46,491 bases of DNA from positions 1 through 46,491 of the IMG/VR virus record IMGVR_UViG_3300006751_004060; one strand, 5' to 3'. The notes under the pieces are model-generated. The model ran no database searches, was not told where the DNA came from, and saw only the letters and a program-made list of their open reading frames with translations. Positions 1 to 9,706 of the stretch are shown here, piece after piece. Within the stretch, counting starts at the first letter, position 1; every line of letters begins with the position of its first letter. The translations under genes were made by a program, and so were the position numbers. The stretch comes from a virus.

Positions 1-3000
1 CCAGCGGGTGTGGTTCCATATCGACAAGAGTAACACCATTCAATGCTTTGCCGGGATTAATAATCGCCTCAAACGGCACCCGGGTGTCCCAAAATTGTCC
101 AGTTACATAGTTCTTAGTGGTGCTGAATATGCCCAGATCCCTCATTCTTGGGTACCATGCCCAGTTTTGTCCGACATCATAACGATAATCAAAGTTTTGC
201 CCCTTGCGGCTGCCGGTGTAGTTTTCTTTATACAAGCGCTCGCGCTCCGTAACCATTGGCCAATCGCAGGCTATGCCAGCCTTAATTGAGTTAAAGAGGA
301 TGCCGGGAGCAAACAAGGGCTGCAGCGCAAGTCGATAGAGACCTGATATTGGTTCGGTCATAGAACCGGTGTTAACTGAGCGCTCCGCTAGGGTACCATC
401 TAAATTTATTGAATCTCCATAAGACTTGGAGAACTGTGATACCAAGTCAAGGGCGCGCTGGGCGGGGTAAAACCCCTTGTAGGGATTGAACTTAACTACA
501 GCATTGCACGTTAACTTGATTTCTTTCGCTTCAAGATCAGACATCTTTCTAATATCCAAGAACTTGTTCATAAAATCAGAGTTAGAGAAATCGATATAGA
601 AGTTTTCATCTGCACTGTCAAACTCAGTACCGGGAATTGTAAACTCTCTCTGATCATCTATGGCGCCGTCTTCATAGTCATCTAGTCTCTCACTAATTCT
701 ATATTCCGGCACCACTGAGTAGCCGCGGCCAATGAACTTCAAGTCGTTCTCTTTGAACTTATCATAATCATTATAAAACGGCTTTGAGGCTGCCGATACA
801 AAATGCATTGTCCTTGTCCCGTTGGCGTCTCTGGAGGCTGAAAGATACCCTGCTGTTCGGGGGGCATCCCAAAATGCCTCTCCCGCGCCAAGGCTGGCGG
901 TCCTGTGTCCCCAGTGTTGGGATGCACTAATACTACTAGAGGCGTACTTCTGCTGCGGGTTCATTCCGCCAAAATCACCAAGCATCCAAACTGAGCACGA
1001 AACGTTTTGATAATTTTGTGGATTAATCGACAGCGGAGAAGCTAGTGTTTGTTTTCTGCCGTACAGGGCTCCGGCGGCAAGGCCGCTTTGTACATATGTT
1101 GGCCAGCTGGGGTTAATAGTCCAGTTGTAATCTCCATCATCCGGAGCAGCATTGGTGGCGTTTACACGGGAAGATGTCTGGTGTAGCCACCCACACGTGT
1201 TTTGGAGTTCGCCGGCGGCGGCGACGAGTTCTGCCGCAGGATCCCAGGGCTGTAGAGCTTCTAACATATTTCCATAAGCGGCCGGTCCGCCTTGCCGTAT
1301 GGTACCGACGCGGATACTGGTGTCCCAGGTTTGAAAGCAGCTGGATGAGATCCGGTCTAAAAAGTCTTGTGGGGCATCTAATGGCCAGGATGATTGTGTT
1401 AGGTTGGCTGTAACTCCCATAGAATTTGCTATGGCCGCTTGCTTTTGGTATGAAGAGCCATATGGAATGGCGAACGGTCCATCACTGGCCAGCTTGATTC
1501 TTTCTTTTAGATCGCCTCTCCAGTATTTGTTATCATATCCATATCTAAATGATGTTGTTGGAGAGAATTCATTCTTAAGTGACGGGAACACACACTCTTT
1601 ATAGTGAATCCAGTTTAAGGTGACTTTGTTGTTGTCTTTAAGAGAAACAAGTTGCTCAAATGGTGTGATTTGGCTCTTTATAGCTTGATCGATATCGAAG
1701 TGGCTATCTAGCGACTGGCTGTTAAAATAGATGAACTCGTTGTTGTATGACGTCTTTAGGGTCGCGTTTGTGGTCTTGGTTATCACTTGGTTGCGAAGTG
1801 TTTGTTCTGTCTTGTAATCAAGGTTAAGGATAACTGGGCGCCCCTTCATTGAGACTGGGCGCAAAGCAAACTCTTGCGGTGTTCCCGGGGTCTTATATTC
1901 GACCATCAGCTTGTTGTTCTTTCTCTGGTCGTAAGCAACGGGGTGATCTGCTTGTCGTGCTTGTGCGAAGGTGCCGTAACCGTATTGGCCGTTGCGCTTC
2001 CACATGAGCATATTAAAGTAACGAGCGCCACCGCCGTAGTCGCCTCTTGAATTACTGACCATCGTCCAATTTCTATATTGCTTTACTATATCATTTGTCG
2101 GCCAATCCAAGTCATCAGTCGCCACGCCGTTACCCCGAGCATTGCGAGAAAGCTGAGTGCCCGTTATAAAGTCTGCGCCACGAGAAATCATGGGCCACCC
2201 TAACGTGCTTGTCGAACTGCTTAATGGTTCATAAATGTTGATATTGAGCTGATTGCACGGCTGAGGCACAAAGCCCTTATAGCCCGCCGCAATCGCATAG
2301 GGGCGGTCGTACGCCCCCCATCTTTCAGACTGTCCTATGCGATGATCTTGACCCGGTGCCACCTTGCCGGCTTCGTACTGACCATATATGATTGAACCAA
2401 GTTCGCTAGCACTCACAAAGTTGAAGAATGCCTGTGGGCCATTTGTATAAGAACTAGAGAACATTCCGGCGTCTGTGCCTGCTATCGGCATGTAGCCAGT
2501 AAATCGATGATCATTTAGCGGATCGTGAAGGGCGCCAGTAATCCAAGCATATTGCTTATCGGAGCGCGGGATCGGGTGTTGTACATAGAAGTTGTCGTAG
2601 TAAGAGCTGCTTTCGTATAGCTGACGTGGGCGAATCGGCGCATAGGTTCCTGTAAAGTGGGCCGGATGTCCTGTGGTTACCGTGGCCAGTGACGCCGAGA
2701 ACCATGAGCCGGGGTTTGAGTTTGTCTCGACCCCGTTCCAAAATGCAAAGTGGTTATTTCCACGCACATCATACACTGTGTGTGCTTCTCCGAGAAGCGC
2801 TGTTTGGCTATAGCCAGACGACATCGCTGTATTCGAGCCGCTTAAGTCGTACAGACCTGCATTGCCCTCTACGCCTTTTGCGTCTCCCATTCTCAGCCAT
2901 GTCACAAGATTGTCCACTTTCGGTGCAATCGCTGAAGATGTTAAGTTGATAAGGGAAGCCTCGTTATAAATTTGAGCAATTTCAGCAGCTGAAAGAATTG

Positions 3001-6000
3001 TGTCGTACATCGCTACTTCTGCGATTCCTATATTTTGCCATGGGCGCGCGTCGGTGGTGCCCGCATTACCGGCACCGATGGCCGATCTTCCACCATTGAG
3101 GGAATTGATCAGTGTCATGGGCCCGCCGGGCGTGTTTTCTTCCGTTGTGGTATCGGCGACACCATCGACATAGAATATTGGATCATTCTTCTCGGAGTTT
3201 CCATTAAAAGTAACTGCGATGTGATACCAGTTACCGTCTTGGAGTTCGGTTGAGCCGACCCACCTACCATTGTTGATGGCGTTATACATTGTCAGTTCCT
3301 GGTGTGGATTACCCCCGTTAATTCGCCACATAAGCGCGGCCTTGTTGGATGTGCCGGTCTCCATCCCTAAAGAAATCAAGGCGCGATCATTACTGTTGTC
3401 TTTTAACTTGTTAAACCACATGACGAGAGTCCATGATTGCGAAGTTGTCCAGGATCCGGCTTTTGTGATAGCGCCGGAATGATACAACTTCATATCGTTG
3501 CCGGACGGCGTATTTGGATCTTGCCAAAGTAATGTATGATCGTTAACGGCGCCCGTGTTGTAATTTACTGTGCTTCGTACTCCCTCTGGGCCCAATTTTA
3601 ACCTAGGCAGGCTGTTTCTGTGAACCTTGTGATACCCGGGATATTTGAGGGAGCCGTCTGAGCCCGGGCCCCAGAACTGAGTATTACTTGTCTCTCTTGG
3701 CCCTCTCGATGCATTGTGCCATGCGGCTGCTTCGTCAGAGGAAAGAACCGAGTCCCATACGGCTACGTCTGAAATGCTTCCTGACCAAGAGCGATTGGCG
3801 GTGTAGTTGTTTCCGATAAAGCAGTCAGCGTTGGTGGCAATTCCGTAATAGCTTCCTGCGAATGTACCATTATAATGACTGAATGACGCAGAGGCGCCGT
3901 CTATATAAATTATGGGCGGATTTGTGGTTTGGTAGTTCTCGAATGTTACCATCACATTCTGCCATGTGTTCGGTGTTGCTGAGCCGGTATCGGTGCCCCA
4001 GTGCACAAAGGCGCTATCAAATTTAGCTGCGAACACATACCTCCACGTTGACCGGTCTACATACAAGATCACATCATTACCAAAATCGAGGGCGCGCGGG
4101 TATTTCTCGGGGCTGGACATTGCGCCATCGACGTGTTCCAATGCAAGCGCTCCGGAGTTGTAGTAAACGCGAGCACCAAGAGTGAACTTTCCGCTAGCGC
4201 CTGCTCCATTTCCAATGATGGGGTCCCAATCTGTTGATGAGCCTATACAAATAGAGCCGCCGGTAGCGGTATTATCGCAAGGGCCGCTAACAAAGTTAAA
4301 GCTCGACGTCTGAATATAATGGGATGGGCCATGGTTATCAGTCCAGACTGGCTGGTAATGTTTTATGCTAGTGAGGTCGGTTTCGGTCCACGAAGCAGTG
4401 AGCGAAGGATAGTAAGCGATTGATGCCGTAGCCGCTCGATTTTCGACATAACCCGCGTTGGATGCGGATGTCTTAAGGCTCCACCACGCGCGTAAGTGGT
4501 CGGCGCCTCTATAGATCTTTGAGTCTCCGTAGCCAATAAACGGCTTCGTAAGACTATAGGTGTCGCGTAGGCCATCGGGAGTGTATATCAGACTGTCGCG
4601 ACCAAAGCGTGCGGTGTGTCGCGAGAGGTGGGACCTCAGACCATAATCCATTCCATGAATGTCAAAAACACGAATACCGGGACCACCAACGCCAGTAACT
4701 TCAGAAATGGTACCTCTGGGTCCTTGAGACGGCTTAAGGATGGTCATGTTACGATAACGCGTGGCATTGTAGACTGAAAACTCGTCTGATCTAAAGTCTC
4801 TATAATTTACCTCAAGGCCGCCTGGATTAGAGAATCTCGATTTAAAAACAGACTTGTTTTCTGTGCCGGTGAGGTATGACAGAGAGTATTCGTCCACAAA
4901 CTGGAATCCAGCTGTGGTTCCAGAAAGGTCGAGGGCTGGGTCAATGTTTTCCCGAGAAGCGGATAAGATTGCCGGGGAGGAGCCAGACAGGGCGCGCCCC
5001 CGTCGAATATCAAGGAATGTTCTAATATTTGTAGTGTGTGAAGATGAATTTGCAAATGCTCTCGCCGGTAGATCTGGCTGGCCATTAATCTCGGCAAACT
5101 GTCTTGGGTTATTCCATGCGCCCACAGTCTGTACAATCTCATAGTTATTGCGATAGTTTCCAAGAATAGTGGATCCTGTACGCATGCGAATGTTCTTAAA
5201 AACATATGGGGTTTTTGCCGTAAAGTCGCGATAATACACAGCTTTTTGAGAAGCCGTCATTGGATATGGCGCTATGCCGGGCTCGTTGGCTTCTGGCCAT
5301 GGATAATCTGGCGCCACCATCCCGATGGAGCCACTTTCGTAGGCAGTGCCGCTGTCGGGGCCGGTGGTACTACAGTTGCCGAGCAAAATCTTCCATGCTT
5401 CAGGACGAGTAGTGTAGTTGTCTAAGCCATTATATTCATCGCTCTTATTGGCGTCATAGATGTTCAAACCAACATGTCTGGATTGGTGGCCGCCGGCTGC
5501 ATATTCCGACCATGTCGTTTGCATCGGGCGTTCCATGTCTTCGCCATATACATCATTATGAAGATTGGTGATTTCAATGCTAGCGGTGACTCGATCAATG
5601 ACGCCGCTGTTAAAGCCGGAGATGACCGATGAACTCATAATGTTGAACGGGAACGAGAATGTAGACTTTGTGCTGGTATACCCGCCGCCCTCTTCGAATG
5701 CGCGGCCGGCTTGGACCTTAATAATTCTTTTGACTTTTTCGTTTGGTTTTCCACGATGTCGCCAGAAACTAGTTGACAACTCAAGTCTTTGGATCTTTAC
5801 GAGATCTTGAATATCTGCAAACAAGACATTTAGCGGTACGTATACGCCGCCACTGGGCGCATTAACTGGTCCTGCAGGGGCGAGACTGTTATATGTAAAC
5901 GCGATGTTCTTGCCTGAGTCAAAGTTAGTTCCACCTTTGATATTCCTATTAAAAGTTGCATCAAAGAAATATGTCTGATTTTGCTGCGAACGTAGATTTT

Positions 6001-9000
6001 GATTGTGGTGATACTTAACCCCGCCAACACTTGAAAGAGTTGGCATGCTCTTGCTTAAGTTTGGAGTACTCCAAATTACTTCTTTGAATGTCTGCCGTTG
6101 CGCATCGATGGTAGAATCGCCGGATGTTATTTCCGGAGATGATGTTTCTGCTCTCTTCTGCCAATACTCTGGCCTGACTTTGGCACTCCGAGGAGAAGAT
6201 GGCAGTGGGCTTCGTGACGCGTCCCATGGCCATGCTGCCTCACCAACGCCGCGCATTGGAGGCTCTGGATCTGGGGAGCGGAACTCAATCGTCGGGAACT
6301 GTGTCTTATATTTGTTTCTCTCTAAGACGTGGCTTTCAACTGTGTTATACGAATCTTTTACAAAATCGGCTGAGGCTGGGACTAGCTGGCCGATTATAAT
6401 CGCTAGCGCGTCATCAAACCATTTATAATATTCGGTAAACTTTTCGACGGTTCCGACGTCTTTGACCCGCTCAAAATATACTCTTCTCAAGTGCTCCATG
6501 GCCTTGTATTGCATACGATATCGATTGGCTGGGTGCCCAATCAAGTGATGGAAGTCTATTGCTCCCGCGAAAAAGTCTAATATTTCTTCTGTTACTGCTC
6601 CATATAGGCTCTTCTCAATAGTATAAATATAATTTGGAATCTGCTCGACTGAGCCAAATATCTCATCATCTGCGCTTCTTATTTGTACCATGTCAGAGCC
6701 GATGGCGCGCTCAGGATCTATAAACTTAAACTCATTAACGTTTTTTGTTCTTATCACGTTGGAGTCGTTTGTATAAAATCCCGATCCTTTTCCACTATGA
6801 AGGTGGCCACCAACGTTTCCAATCCAACCGACTGAAGATCTATTCTCGGCGGAACCAGAACTTAGATCTGTTACGTAAAAATTGCCACTGGCGTCCGACG
6901 ACGTTACATTTCCGAAATACCAGTTAAGAGCCAATGTCTCATAGTTGTGCGTATTCTGTAGATTACTATCGAGCGCGGAAATATGTTCATAAGAACCTGA
7001 AATACCAAAGTTTTCGGAGTCGAAAAGGTGCTGATTTAAAGTTAAATTATCAATGTATTTTGTCCAATACTTCGCTGACGCGGCCAGTATATCTGATTTG
7101 TATACATTTGCGCCGGTTATATTCGTATTTCTGGCGCCGACATAAAGTCTCTTGGGTGCGCGGACAATGCTCTGGCCTACGGCCTTGGTAACCGAAGAAG
7201 ACACTTCAAACTCATTCAATACGGTCCCAAGATTATTGTTTATTCCCCTAAACACAACATCGTAATTGTATACCTGGGAGCCACTGACTAGATCTGTAAA
7301 GCCATAGTTGCTTGGCTTGATTCTAACTGAGAAGTTCCAGTTACTGTCGTCGTACACATCGAAGAACATACTACTGGTTAGAGTTGGAAAATTGTGCGGG
7401 TCGGTAGACGATGTTAATACGAAATACGCATTCTTAGAATAAGATTCGTCTCTTACTGCGTATACTTGAAAGTTTGCCACATCTTGGGCGCCCGTAAGGA
7501 ATGCCGTATCTGACGTCGAAGCTGTGTTGACCGTCTGAACACCGAAGAGGGATATATCCGAGAAGTCTCTCGGGAATGGATCTAGTTGCTTATAAAATCT
7601 TGGAAAAACCAACGACGCTTCAGCCGTAAATCCATACTTATCCTCATAGCCCGATGCATTGGTTCCGCTAATGTACCCTCTTGTTGAGCCTGTGTGAGGA
7701 TCTGCTGCCTGATGAATGACTGCGGTAATCCCGTCGGATGTATTAAAGTTTGCGAAGGTCTTTCTTTTTAACGTCTGCTTGAGGCTATTTTTAAGTTCAT
7801 ATTGCTGATTGTTGGAATATACATTATACGTTACAAGATTATCGTTAAGATTAAAACACCTTAACGTGTTGCGAATTGCCTTCTCGGTCCCCTTTGCCTT
7901 ATAAATACCGGCAAGGTTGTTGTATAAATTAGAGTATATCAGGTTTTTAGTTTCAACAAGATCATTTTGAAAATGCTCTTTATCAGTTCTGTTTTTAAAT
8001 TTTTCTAAAATTGTCGAATCAACAAATATTTCTGGGGTATAAAGACCTAATGACTGCGGGAGATGTTGCGCAAACGGGAGGGCCTCGGCGGAAGCGCTAG
8101 TATAATTGAGGTGTTTGAAGGTTGGAATCCCGCCAATTTGTAAATATAATTTATCAAAATACGTACCAAGGATATGACACATCTTGTCTAAATCACTTTG
8201 ATCTGATATCTCCATATCTTCGGTAATCCAAGAGGGAACCAGATTTCTAACAATGGCGCTATTGCGGGAATCATGGAAAGAGCCACTGGCCATTAGCCCT
8301 TCTTTTAATTCCGATACCCGGGGGTGAGTTGCCTGTATGATTGGATCTTCGTATTCTTTGGTTGCTGCCGAAGAGGACAATATAGCTGAGCCTGTGTTTC
8401 TAGAAGTTGTTGTATAACCTGTCCAAACTCCATTGCAGAGGCGCCCACCATAATCCAGCACGACGCTATCGATGTCGCTATCTCCGGTGATACCCTCGTT
8501 AAACTTATAATACATCCCAAGTTCTGTATTCGAGATGTCTGTGTTGACACCGCCGCGAATTTGATCGAACCAGTATTTCCCAATTTGGGCTCCGTTGCGA
8601 CGTACCTTCCAAAACCTGAACTCGTCAAGTGAGCCGCTTAATTTGCCGGCGCCGGCTGCTGCAGCACTACCAGAGGGTGACGTAACCAGCGCTCCTATGC
8701 GGGCGACCATATTCTTTGAGCTAAGTTCTCCTAGTTTTCCGCCGGTGTATGCGTTTGTGTCATTTAAATATCCATTAACATATAAATCAGTCTTAAAGTC
8801 TGACCCGGAGTTGTACATTGTAATTGCATAGTGGCGCCAAGAAGAGAAATCTCCAGAAGAAAGATCTTGACCTATTGAAGAAGTAAAGCACATCTGAGCA
8901 GAAGCTGACACAGTGCCAGACTGTGCTGTGACTAGAATAGGGTTCCCTGATCCGGCGCCGCCAGTTAGTTCAATGGTAATGCGACCATAACCTGCGCTGG

Positions 9001-9706
9001 TTGTGACCTCGTTGTTCCACATGTCGAAAACAACCTGCTTGTGTGTTTCAGTTGTTCCCAATGAGCCCGTCTTTAACCAAAACTCTACTGTGACCCCTGT
9101 ATCAAAGTCGCTCTTAAGGTTGGACTCTCTGGTTCCCTTGCCATAATCTGAACGAAGGCCGGCAGTATCATATATGCTTTCGTCATAAATATTGTTGCTC
9201 TGAAATTTGCTTGACAGCGGATCAGGTTCCATGTCCTTTAACTTTGTTAGGGACGTTGAAATATTTGGACCACCGTAAAAAGTAATATACTCGACTGTCT
9301 CCGGCAAGCCATATCCATTAGTTGTCATGGGGCCCGACCGAGTACCCCAGCCACCGGTGCAGAAAGTTATATATCCGTTCGTACGAGGATACATCTTGTT
9401 GAAAATGTGCTTTTCAATCGGCAATGACCTGTTATAGAACTCATTAAGTTCGGCATCCGAGCCATCATAGGGGTAATAGTCTAGAATCCTCTCTACTGCT
9501 GATTTATAATAGAGATAAGCAGAACCAAACTTTGCAAAATTATCCGGGTCTGCATAATCTACTTGAGGCAGGTGGGTATCCTGTCGGATCCTTAGCTGCT
9601 TAAGATTCTTGGAAGATTCAATTTCCTTAAATGCTTCTTTTTGCTCTTGATCTGTTAAATACTGTCTAGATTTATCAGATCCATCAAAAAATTTCTTAAT
9701 ACTCAT
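1..9706 (-). CDS. Giant LamG-domain virion protein (3' end off the left edge)
   Basis: The frame starting at the ATG at 9706 (MSIKKFFDGSDKSRQYL) stays open to base 2, giving at least 3235 residues with no stop in the window. I checked the frame at the start, near 4858, near 2098 and at the left end. Three LamG/concanavalin-type jelly-roll segments are visible: about residues 195-410 (VTVEFWLKTG, WRHYAITMYN, LDEFRFWKVRRN), 1805-2005 (WQNVMVTFEN, ISDVAVWDSVLS) and 2055-2255 (WTLVMWFNKL, WYHIAVTFNG, IAEVAMYDTILS). A segment near residues 1010-1125 is rich in aromatic and charged residues. The gene follows gp6 and the DNRLRE-like gene, where T4 places its outer wedge proteins, so a role as baseplate/tail-fibre structural protein or adhesin is inferred. 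LamG folds commonly bind glycans. The start overlaps the upstream gene by 11 bases. The total length is unknown. Confidence 0.85.
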   Translation of the reverse strand, partial: MSIKKFFDGSDKSRQYLTDQEQKEAFKEIESSKNLKQLRIRQDTHLPQVDYADPDNFAKFGSAYLYYKSAVERILDYYPYDGSDAELNEFYNRSLPIEKHIFNKMYPRTNGYITFCTGGWGTRSGPMTTNGYGLPETVEYITFYGGPNISTSLTKLKDMEPDPLSSKFQSNNIYDESIYDTAGLRSDYGKGTRESNLKSDFDTGVTVEFWLKTGSLGTTETHKQVVFDMWNNEVTTSAGYGRITIELTGGAGSGNPILVTAQSGTVSASAQMCFTSSIGQDLSSGDFSSWRHYAITMYNSGSDFKTDLYVNGYLNDTNAYTGGKLGELSSKNMVARIGALVTSPSGSAAAAGAGKLSGSLDEFRFWKVRRNGAQIGKYWFDQIRGGVNTDISNTELGMYYKFNEGITGDSDIDSVVLDYGGRLCNGVWTGYTTTSRNTGSAILSSSAATKEYEDPIIQATHPRVSELKEGLMASGSFHDSRNSAIVRNLVPSWITEDMEISDQSDLDKMCHILGTYFDKLYLQIGGIPTFKHLNYTSASAEALPFAQHLPQSLGLYTPEIFVDSTILEKFKNRTDKEHFQNDLVETKNLIYSNLYNNLAGIYKAKGTEKAIRNTLRCFNLNDNLVTYNVYSNNQQYELKNSLKQTLKRKTFANFNTSDGITAVIHQAADPHTGSTRGYISGTNASGYEDKYGFTAEASLVFPRFYKQLDPFPRDFSDISLFGVQTVNTASTSDTAFLTGAQDVANFQVYAVRDESYSKNAYFVLTSSTDPHNFPTLTSSMFFDVYDDSNWNFSVRIKPSNYGFTDLVSGSQVYNYDVVFRGINNNLGTVLNEFEVSSSVTKAVGQSIVRAPKRLYVGARNTNITGANVYKSDILAASAKYWTKYIDNLTLNQHLFDSENFGISGSYEHISALDSNLQNTHNYETLALNWYFGNVTSSDASGNFYVTDLSSGSAENRSSVGWIGNVGGHLHSGKGSGFYTNDSNVIRTKNVNEFKFIDPERAIGSDMVQIRSADDEIFGSVEQIPNYIYTIEKSLYGAVTEEILDFFAGAIDFHHLIGHPANRYRMQYKAMEHLRRVYFERVKDVGTVEKFTEYYKWFDDALAIIIGQLVPASADFVKDSYNTVESHVLERNKYKTQFPTIEFRSPDPEPPMRGVGEAAWPWDASRSPLPSSPRSAKVRPEYWQKRAETSSPEITSGDSTIDAQRQTFKEVIWSTPNLSKSMPTLSSVGGVKYHHNQNLRSQQNQTYFFDATFNRNIKGGTNFDSGKNIAFTYNSLAPAGPVNAPSGGVYVPLNVLFADIQDLVKIQRLELSTSFWRHRGKPNEKVKRIIKVQAGRAFEEGGGYTSTKSTFSFPFNIMSSSVISGFNSGVIDRVTASIEITNLHNDVYGEDMERPMQTTWSEYAAGGHQSRHVGLNIYDANKSDEYNGLDNYTTRPEAWKILLGNCSTTGPDSGTAYESGSIGMVAPDYPWPEANEPGIAPYPMTASQKAVYYRDFTAKTPYVFKNIRMRTGSTILGNYRNNYEIVQTVGAWNNPRQFAEINGQPDLPARAFANSSSHTTNIRTFLDIRRGRALSGSSPAILSASRENIDPALDLSGTTAGFQFVDEYSLSYLTGTENKSVFKSRFSNPGGLEVNYRDFRSDEFSVYNATRYRNMTILKPSQGPRGTISEVTGVGGPGIRVFDIHGMDYGLRSHLSRHTARFGRDSLIYTPDGLRDTYSLTKPFIGYGDSKIYRGADHLRAWWSLKTSASNAGYVENRAATASIAYYPSLTASWTETDLTSIKHYQPVWTDNHGPSHYIQTSSFNFVSGPCDNTATGGSICIGSSTDWDPIIGNGAGASGKFTLGARVYYNSGALALEHVDGAMSSPEKYPRALDFGNDVILYVDRSTWRYVFAAKFDSAFVHWGTDTGSATPNTWQNVMVTFENYQTTNPPIIYIDGASASFSHYNGTFAGSYYGIATNADCFIGNNYTANRSWSGSISDVAVWDSVLSSDEAAAWHNASRGPRETSNTQFWGPGSDGSLKYPGYHKVHRNSLPRLKLGPEGVRSTVNYNTGAVNDHTLLWQDPNTPSGNDMKLYHSGAITKAGSWTTSQSWTLVMWFNKLKDNSNDRALISLGMETGTSNKAALMWRINGGNPHQELTMYNAINNGRWVGSTELQDGNWYHIAVTFNGNSEKNDPIFYVDGVADTTTEENTPGGPMTLINSLNGGRSAIGAGNAGTTDARPWQNIGIAEVAMYDTILSAAEIAQIYNEASLINLTSSAIAPKVDNLVTWLRMGDAKGVEGNAGLYDLSGSNTAMSSGYSQTALLGEAHTVYDVRGNNHFAFWNGVETNSNPGSWFSASLATVTTGHPAHFTGTYAPIRPRQLYESSSYYDNFYVQHPIPRSDKQYAWITGALHDPLNDHRFTGYMPIAGTDAGMFSSSYTNGPQAFFNFVSASELGSIIYGQYEAGKVAPGQDHRIGQSERWGAYDRPYAIAAGYKGFVPQPCNQLNINIYEPLSSSTSTLGWPMISRGADFITGTQLSRNARGNGVATDDLDWPTNDIVKQYRNWTMVSNSRGDYGGGARYFNMLMWKRNGQYGYGTFAQARQADHPVAYDQRKNNKLMVEYKTPGTPQEFALRPVSMKGRPVILNLDYKTEQTLRNQVITKTTNATLKTSYNNEFIYFNSQSLDSHFDIDQAIKSQITPFEQLVSLKDNNKVTLNWIHYKECVFPSLKNEFSPTTSFRYGYDNKYWRGDLKERIKLASDGPFAIPYGSSYQKQAAIANSMGVTANLTQSSWPLDAPQDFLDRISSSCFQTWDTSIRVGTIRQGGPAAYGNMLEALQPWDPAAELVAAAGELQNTCGWLHQTSSRVNATNAAPDDGDYNWTINPSWPTYVQSGLAAGALYGRKQTLASPLSINPQNYQNVSCSVWMLGDFGGMNPQQKYASSSISASQHWGHRTASLGAGEAFWDAPRTAGYLSASRDANGTRTMHFVSAASKPFYNDYDKFKENDLKFIGRGYSVVPEYRISERLDDYEDGAIDDQREFTIPGTEFDSADENFYIDFSNSDFMNKFLDIRKMSDLEAKEIKLTCNAVVKFNPYKGFYPAQRALDLVSQFSKSYGDSINLDGTLAERSVNTGSMTEPISGLYRLALQPLFAPGILFNSIKAGIACDWPMVTERERLYKENYTGSRKGQNFDYRYDVGQNWAWYPRMRDLGIFSTTKNYVTGQFWDTRVPFEAIINPGKALNGVTLVDMEPHPL

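Noticed and set aside
4807-5205. 132-codon minus-strand open frame
   Set aside because: Same strand as the giant LamG gene but in another frame, so it is an alternative-frame shadow.
6045-6428. 127-codon plus-strand open frame
   Set aside because: Lies opposite the giant LamG gene, whose frame is continuous through this region.
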